Assembly (NCBI RefSeq): GCF_021403115.1
Contig: NZ_JAJSSH010000016.1
Coordinates: 1-64,000 of the forward strand
Direction: 5' to 3'
DNA length: 64,000 nt
DNA from: Sphingobium sufflavum
Lineage (GTDB): Bacteria > Pseudomonadota > Alphaproteobacteria > Sphingomonadales > Sphingomonadaceae
This document shows, piece by piece, positions 60,561 through 64,000 of the stretch (the first letter of the stretch is position 1; each line of letters begins with the position of its first letter). A program made the position numbers and the translations under genes. Below the pieces are notes generated by a model that saw only the letters and a program-made list of their open reading frames with translations, had not been told where the DNA came from and ran no database searches.

Positions 60561-62063
60561 TCACTGGGTCTTGCGGATTTCCACAACGGTGGATGTCTGT
60601 GGGGGTGTGTCGCGCGTGCTGGTCGAAACCGGCTGCGGGTCGCGGCCATAGTCGAAATCGAAGAAGGTGTTCTTGGCGCGCCGGTAATTGACGTTGGGGT
60701 CGTAAAGCGGCCCGGCGTCGAGGTTCAGGTCGCGCGCCTCCGCATGGCCCATCGCCGCGATCAGGCTGAAGCCCGCGACATAGGCGTTGCGTTCCGCGGA
60801 GACGAGCTGGACCCGCGCGTTCAGCGCCTCCTGCTCGGCGTTCAATATGTCGAGGATGGTGCGTGTGCCCGCGCTATTCTCCGCCTTCACGCCTTCCAAT
60901 GACAGGGCGGCGGCCTTCACCGCGGTGCGAGTGGAGGCGATGGTTTCCAGCGCGGCACGCCAGCTCGCATAGGACGAGCGGACCTGCGAGATGACGGACC
61001 GCTCGGTTTCGGTCAGCTGCTCGATAGCCTGCGATTCGCGGGCGACGCCCTGCCGCGACAGCGCGCTCTGCCGGCCGCCCTGATAGAGGGGCACGGAAAG
61101 CTGGACGCCGGCGGTGGCCGACTTATTGGTCCTGGGCGTGGTGGTGAGGGCGACGGCGTTCAGGTCTTTCTCGGTCCCGAGATAGTCGAGATAGCTGCCG
61201 CTCACGAAGCCGTTGATCCGGGGCATCGACCGTCCACGCAGGGACTTCAGGTCATAGCGGGCGGCATCGCGGTTCTTGATCGCGGCCAGCAGGTCGGAAT
61301 TGTCCACCAGGGCGATCTGCACCGCCAGTTCGGGCGATTCCGGCAGGCCGGGCAGCGCGTCGGGCGTCTGCGGGTCACTGAGCGGTGTGCCGACCAGCGC
61401 GATATAGCGTTCCTTCGACCCGATCAGCGTCGCCTCTGCGGTTTGCAGGTTGGCGCGGGCCAGCGCCAGTCGCGAGTCGGACTGGGCGACGTCGGTGCGG
61501 GTCAGGTCGCCCACTTCGAACCGGTCGCTGCTGGCGCGCAGGTTGGTCTCCAGCGCCAGCACATTCTGCCGGTTCAGATAGACGACCTGGCTGTCGCGGA
61601 TCACGTCCATATAGGCGGCGACCACATTGGCGAACAGCGAGCTTTCGGTCGCGCGCAGATTATTCTGGCCGGCCTCGACGCGCAGCTTTGCGGCGGCCAC
61701 GCTGTTGCGGATGCTGCCACCGGCATAGACGGGGACGCTGAGCTGCACGGTGCCCGACACGTTGCGGTCGGGCTGGGTGGGCACGGATATGGTGCTGCCG
61801 GTGAACAGCTGGCGATTGTCCTGATGCAAGATGTCGCTGAACTGTCCGCTCAGGTTGACGGCGGGCAGGCCCTCGGCGCGGGTCAGCGGCACCTGCTCAT
61901 CCGTCGCGCGCAGTCCTGCGCGCGTCGCGTTGAGCGTGGGGTTATATTGATAGGCCTTGGCGAGTGCCTCGCGCAGTGTTTCCGCGCTGGCCGACGTTGC
62001 CGACAGCGCGAGTGTGACAGCTGCCAGCGATCGAAACCTGGTGCCCCTGAAAATGCCGGTCAT
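60561..62063 (-). CDS. TolC-family outer-membrane channel
   Basis: 500 aa from ATG 62063, preceded by GAGGG. The signal peptide ends in SATSASA. Two repeats of the OEP fold are visible: ETLREALAKAYQYNPTLNATRAGLRATDEQ in the first half, and VSGTVQLSVPVYAGGSIRNSV with its counterpart TAGVQLSVPLYQGGRQSALS in the second. Long coiled helices lie between them (about 190-260 and 350-420). It forms the outer-membrane exit tunnel for T1SS or efflux. With one fusion protein and two PrtD-type ABC proteins in the window, a role in exporting the RTX substrates is likely but not certain. It is followed by a hairpin at 60501-60532. Confidence 0.93.
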   Translation of the reverse strand: MTGIFRGTRFRSLAAVTLALSATSASAETLREALAKAYQYNPTLNATRAGLRATDEQVPLTRAEGLPAVNLSGQFSDILHQDNRQLFTGSTISVPTQPDRNVSGTVQLSVPVYAGGSIRNSVAAAKLRVEAGQNNLRATESSLFANVVAAYMDVIRDSQVVYLNRQNVLALETNLRASSDRFEVGDLTRTDVAQSDSRLALARANLQTAEATLIGSKERYIALVGTPLSDPQTPDALPGLPESPELAVQIALVDNSDLLAAIKNRDAARYDLKSLRGRSMPRINGFVSGSYLDYLGTEKDLNAVALTTTPRTNKSATAGVQLSVPLYQGGRQSALSRQGVARESQAIEQLTETERSVISQVRSSYASWRAALETIASTRTAVKAAALSLEGVKAENSAGTRTILDILNAEQEALNARVQLVSAERNAYVAGFSLIAAMGHAEARDLNLDAGPLYDPNVNYRRAKNTFFDFDYGRDPQPVSTSTRDTPPQTSTVVEIRKTQ

Positions 62064-62345
62064 ATGTCCCTCGTGGTCAGGCGATTGGTGTTCCGGTATC
62101 GCCAATATGTCCCATTATTGAACTTTGCTTTCGATACGCAATGGACATTATCGGTTCCCGCTGTTGCAATCGCGTAAATATGCGCGCCAGCATAGGGAAA
62201 TGGTGCGGAAATAGTGGAAAAGAAACGATCCGCTATTTTCTGCTGCGCTGACCCCATGGTGTTGACGACCCGTTAAGGGAGTCGGCCTTTTGAGGGAGTC
62301 GACCTGTCGAGGGCAGGGCGTCGGCCCTGCACCTCACCCGCGACA

Positions 62346-62771
62346 TCAATCCATCCGCACGCGCCCGCGACCCTGCTTGACGCCGCTGCGCTGTTTCTTG
62401 GCATCGACACGGCGCACCTGCGATCCCTTGGTGGGCTTGGTCGGTTTGCGCCGCTTGGGCACCAGCGTCGCCTGGGCGATCAGGTCGACCAGCCGGTCCA
62501 GTGCCTCACGCTTATTGTCATGCTGGCTGCGCGATCCCTCCGCGCGCAGGATCAGCACCCCGTCGGCGGTGAGGCGCGACCCCGCCAGCACCGCCAGCCG
62601 GTTCTTGACCGCGAGGGGAAGGGAGGGGGACAGGCCGACATCGAAGCGCAGGATGACGGCGCTGTCCGTGGTGTTGACATGCTGCCCGCCCGCACCGCCG
62701 CTGCGCGTGGTGCTATAGTCTATTTCGTCCTCGTTGATCGCGATGGAGCGGGTGATGGGGATGACGGGCAT
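62346..62771 (-). CDS. arfB: Peptidyl-tRNA hydrolase/ribosome rescue factor ArfB (YaeJ)
   Basis: 141 aa from ATG 62771. The class-I release-factor-like GGQ motif lies in STTRSGGAGGQHVNTTDSAV, and a basic C-terminal tail (KRRKPTKPTKGSQVRRVDAKKQ) enters the mRNA channel. It releases peptides from ribosomes stalled without a stop codon. Size and layout match ArfB and are too short for a true release factor. It lies 30 bp downstream of the RluA-type gene on the same strand. This is a housekeeping gene outside the EPS function. Confidence 0.93.
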   Translation of the reverse strand: MPVIPITRSIAINEDEIDYSTTRSGGAGGQHVNTTDSAVILRFDVGLSPSLPLAVKNRLAVLAGSRLTADGVLILRAEGSRSQHDNKREALDRLVDLIAQATLVPKRRKPTKPTKGSQVRRVDAKKQRSGVKQGRGRVRMD

Positions 62772-62801
62772 GGCGCTCAACTATCAGGGTGGAAGGGCGG
62801 G

Positions 62802-63617
62802 TCAGCCTTCGCCCGCTTCCGGCTGGACTTCGCTGGCGGTTTCGGGCGGCGATGCAGGGGCAGGCTCCGGGGCAACGTCGACCTGGCCCAGCAGCAATTG
62901 CTCCGCATCGGGAAAGCCGCCCGCCGCAAAGCGGTCCGGCACGACGGCGCGGGCCTCGATGGCGGGCTTGGCGCCGCGATCCACGCGGATGGACAGGGCG
63001 TGGAGGAGGAGGGGCTGGCCCAGCCCTTCCTGCCGGTCGCCATAGACGGGATCGCCGACGATGCCGAAGCCCAGCCCTTCGGCGCTGTGCACGCGCAACT
63101 GGTGGGTGCGGCCGGTCTGTGGGCTGAACAGGACGAGAGCGCGCCCGTCGCGTGCGGCGATGACACGCCAGCCGGTGCGCGCCGCCTTGCCGCGCCGGTC
63201 ATCCGGCACCATGCGCCAGCCATCCTCCGCCGTGCTGGTCTTGCCCAGCGCCATGTCGATCAGCCCCTCACTCTGTTCCGGCACGCCGGACAGGATGGCG
63301 ACATAGCGTTTCGTCACCTGCTGAGCCTCGAAGGCGGCGGTGAACCGTTTGTGCGCCTTGGGATTGCGGGCGAGCAGGAGGCAGCCCGACGTGTCCCGGT
63401 CCAGCCGGTGGACGGGCAAGGGCCAACGCTGGAAGCCGAAGGTCAGCGAGGCGAGATGGTTTTCGAGGCTGAGCGATCCGTCGCGCGGCGCATCGACCGG
63501 CAGGCCGGCGGGCTTGTCGATCACGATCGCCTCCCCGTCGATGAAGATCACGCGGTCGGCGAGGGGTGAGCGCGCTTCGGAAGCGGCGCCGGGGCGGGCA
63601 GGGTGGTTGACGGGCAT
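62802..63617 (-). CDS. RluA-family rRNA/tRNA pseudouridine synthase
   Basis: 271 aa. Family motifs are IDKPAGLPVDAPRDG, then PVHRLDRDTSGCLLLAR with the catalytic Asp of HRLDRDTSG (about 70-85), KRYVAILSG and PQTGRTHQLRVH. The enzyme isomerises uridine to pseudouridine in rRNA or tRNA. No S4 domain is present. The C-terminus after residue 240 is a proline/alanine-rich tail. Specific target (RluA, TruC or other) cannot be decided. ATG 63617 is 23 bp from the divergent acyltransferase start. Confidence 0.92.
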   Translation of the reverse strand: MPVNHPARPGAASEARSPLADRVIFIDGEAIVIDKPAGLPVDAPRDGSLSLENHLASLTFGFQRWPLPVHRLDRDTSGCLLLARNPKAHKRFTAAFEAQQVTKRYVAILSGVPEQSEGLIDMALGKTSTAEDGWRMVPDDRRGKAARTGWRVIAARDGRALVLFSPQTGRTHQLRVHSAEGLGFGIVGDPVYGDRQEGLGQPLLLHALSIRVDRGAKPAIEARAVVPDRFAAGGFPDAEQLLLGQVDVAPEPAPASPPETASEVQPEAGEG

Positions 63618-63640
63618 GTGCCGCCCTATAGAGCATGGGC

Positions 63641-64000
63641 ATGGCGGGGCATAGCGGACAAAATATGGCGGGCAAGGCAGCGGCGCAAAAGCGTGTCGAA
63701 TGGGTCGATGCGGCCAAGGGCGTTGGCATATTGCTGGTCATCGCGGGTCATGTCTGGTGGCGGCCGGGGTCGGTGCATCAGGCGATCTACGCCTTTCACA
63801 TGCCGCTCTTCTTCCTCCTGTCCGGCTATATGGTGAAGCCGCAGCCGACGGCGGGCCTGATCGGCCGGCAGGCGCGCAGCCTGCTGGTGCCGTTCGCCGC
63901 TTTCTCCCTGATCCTGATCGCGGTGGACCTGACGGTGGAGGGGCTGCGGGGCACGCGGCCCATCTTCCCCGGTTTCGGCGCGGGTGTGGAGGCGATCCTG
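63641..64000 (+). CDS. Acyltransferase-3-type membrane protein, 5' part (3' end outside window)
   Basis: The frame is open to the window edge with 120 codons visible. Starts are possible at ATG 63641 or 63665. The sequence VEWVDAAKGVGILLVIAGHVWW carries the His of the family's first helix, then AIYAFHMPLFFLLSGYMVKP and LLVPFAAFSLILIAVDLTVEGL follow. It resembles the fucose-4-O-acetylase branch of acyltransferase-3 proteins. It may add O-acetyl groups to a surface polysaccharide, although it lies beyond housekeeping genes and may belong to a separate unit. Confidence 0.85.
   Translation, partial: MAGHSGQNMAGKAAAQKRVEWVDAAKGVGILLVIAGHVWWRPGSVHQAIYAFHMPLFFLLSGYMVKPQPTAGLIGRQARSLLVPFAAFSLILIAVDLTVEGLRGTRPIFPGFGAGVEAIL

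Noticed and set aside
41031..62063. Calling the whole locus a gellan (gel) or sphingan (sps) operon
   Set aside because: Many parts correspond, but gene order, the added exosortase genes, the split T1SS genes and the FrhB/pyruvyltransferase pair differ. The polymer structure cannot be inferred, so only 'like' labels are used.

Overview
The window looks like a chromosomal stretch from a sphingomonad (Sphingomonas, Sphingobium or Novosphingobium type). This rests on high GC, sphingan-like exopolysaccharide (EPS) genes, exosortase V with PExxW-type sorting tails, and abundant type I secretion (T1SS) substrates. It reads as one large surface-polysaccharide and secretion locus with housekeeping genes at the right edge. 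Names such as 'GelK-like' mean resemblance recognised by eye, not a database result.

Left part (1-28.5 kb), protein secretion: the 3' end of a UDP-glucose dehydrogenase; a tRNA-Pro(CGG); a giant RTX protein of about 6,330 residues with three zones of different repeat modules, an internal NIDO-like domain and a C-terminal T1SS signal; an unrecognised 290-residue protein; a two-gene T1SS operon (membrane fusion protein plus an ABC protein with degenerate nucleotide-binding motifs); a secreted beta-helix/RTX protein; and a small RTX protein. The two large substrates share a C-terminal secretion module.

Middle (28.5-43.6 kb), sorting and decoration: two proteins with PEP-CTERM-like tails, three O-acyltransferase-type genes (two integral-membrane, one hexapeptide), a Sec-exported paralogue of the beta-helix protein, a Wzx-like flippase, a small XrtV-accessory-like membrane protein, an AAA ATPase, two overlapping GT2 glycosyltransferases, EpsI and exosortase V.

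Right-middle (41.9-57.8 kb), the EPS assembly core: a compact minus-strand run encodes an EpsD-type isomerase, a pyruvyltransferase-family protein, an FrhB-like iron-sulfur protein, an outer-membrane barrel, a Wza/GelD-like export protein, a GelC-like copolymerase, a GelE-like ATPase that lacks the Walker A lysine, exosortase V and EpsI. Around it lie a GelK-like glucuronosyltransferase, a second T1SS ABC protein with intact motifs, a Wzy/GelG-like polymerase and a GelB-like priming transferase. UDP-glucuronate from the dehydrogenase would feed the GelK-like enzyme.

Right end (58-64 kb): a small membrane protein, a two-gene unit resembling gene-transfer-agent head spikes (spike-base protein plus SGNH-hydrolase protein), a TolC-family channel that could complete the T1SS, then arfB, an RluA-type pseudouridine synthase and the 5' end of an acyltransferase.

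A family of about 90-170 bp intergenic repeats with inverted termini occurs at four places plus one weak copy. In two cases the repeat's terminal TAG is the stop codon of the neighbouring gene. Features worth following up are the degenerate/canonical ABC pair, the spike-like pair inside an EPS locus, the lysine-less GelE-like ATPase and the paired beta-helix proteins.
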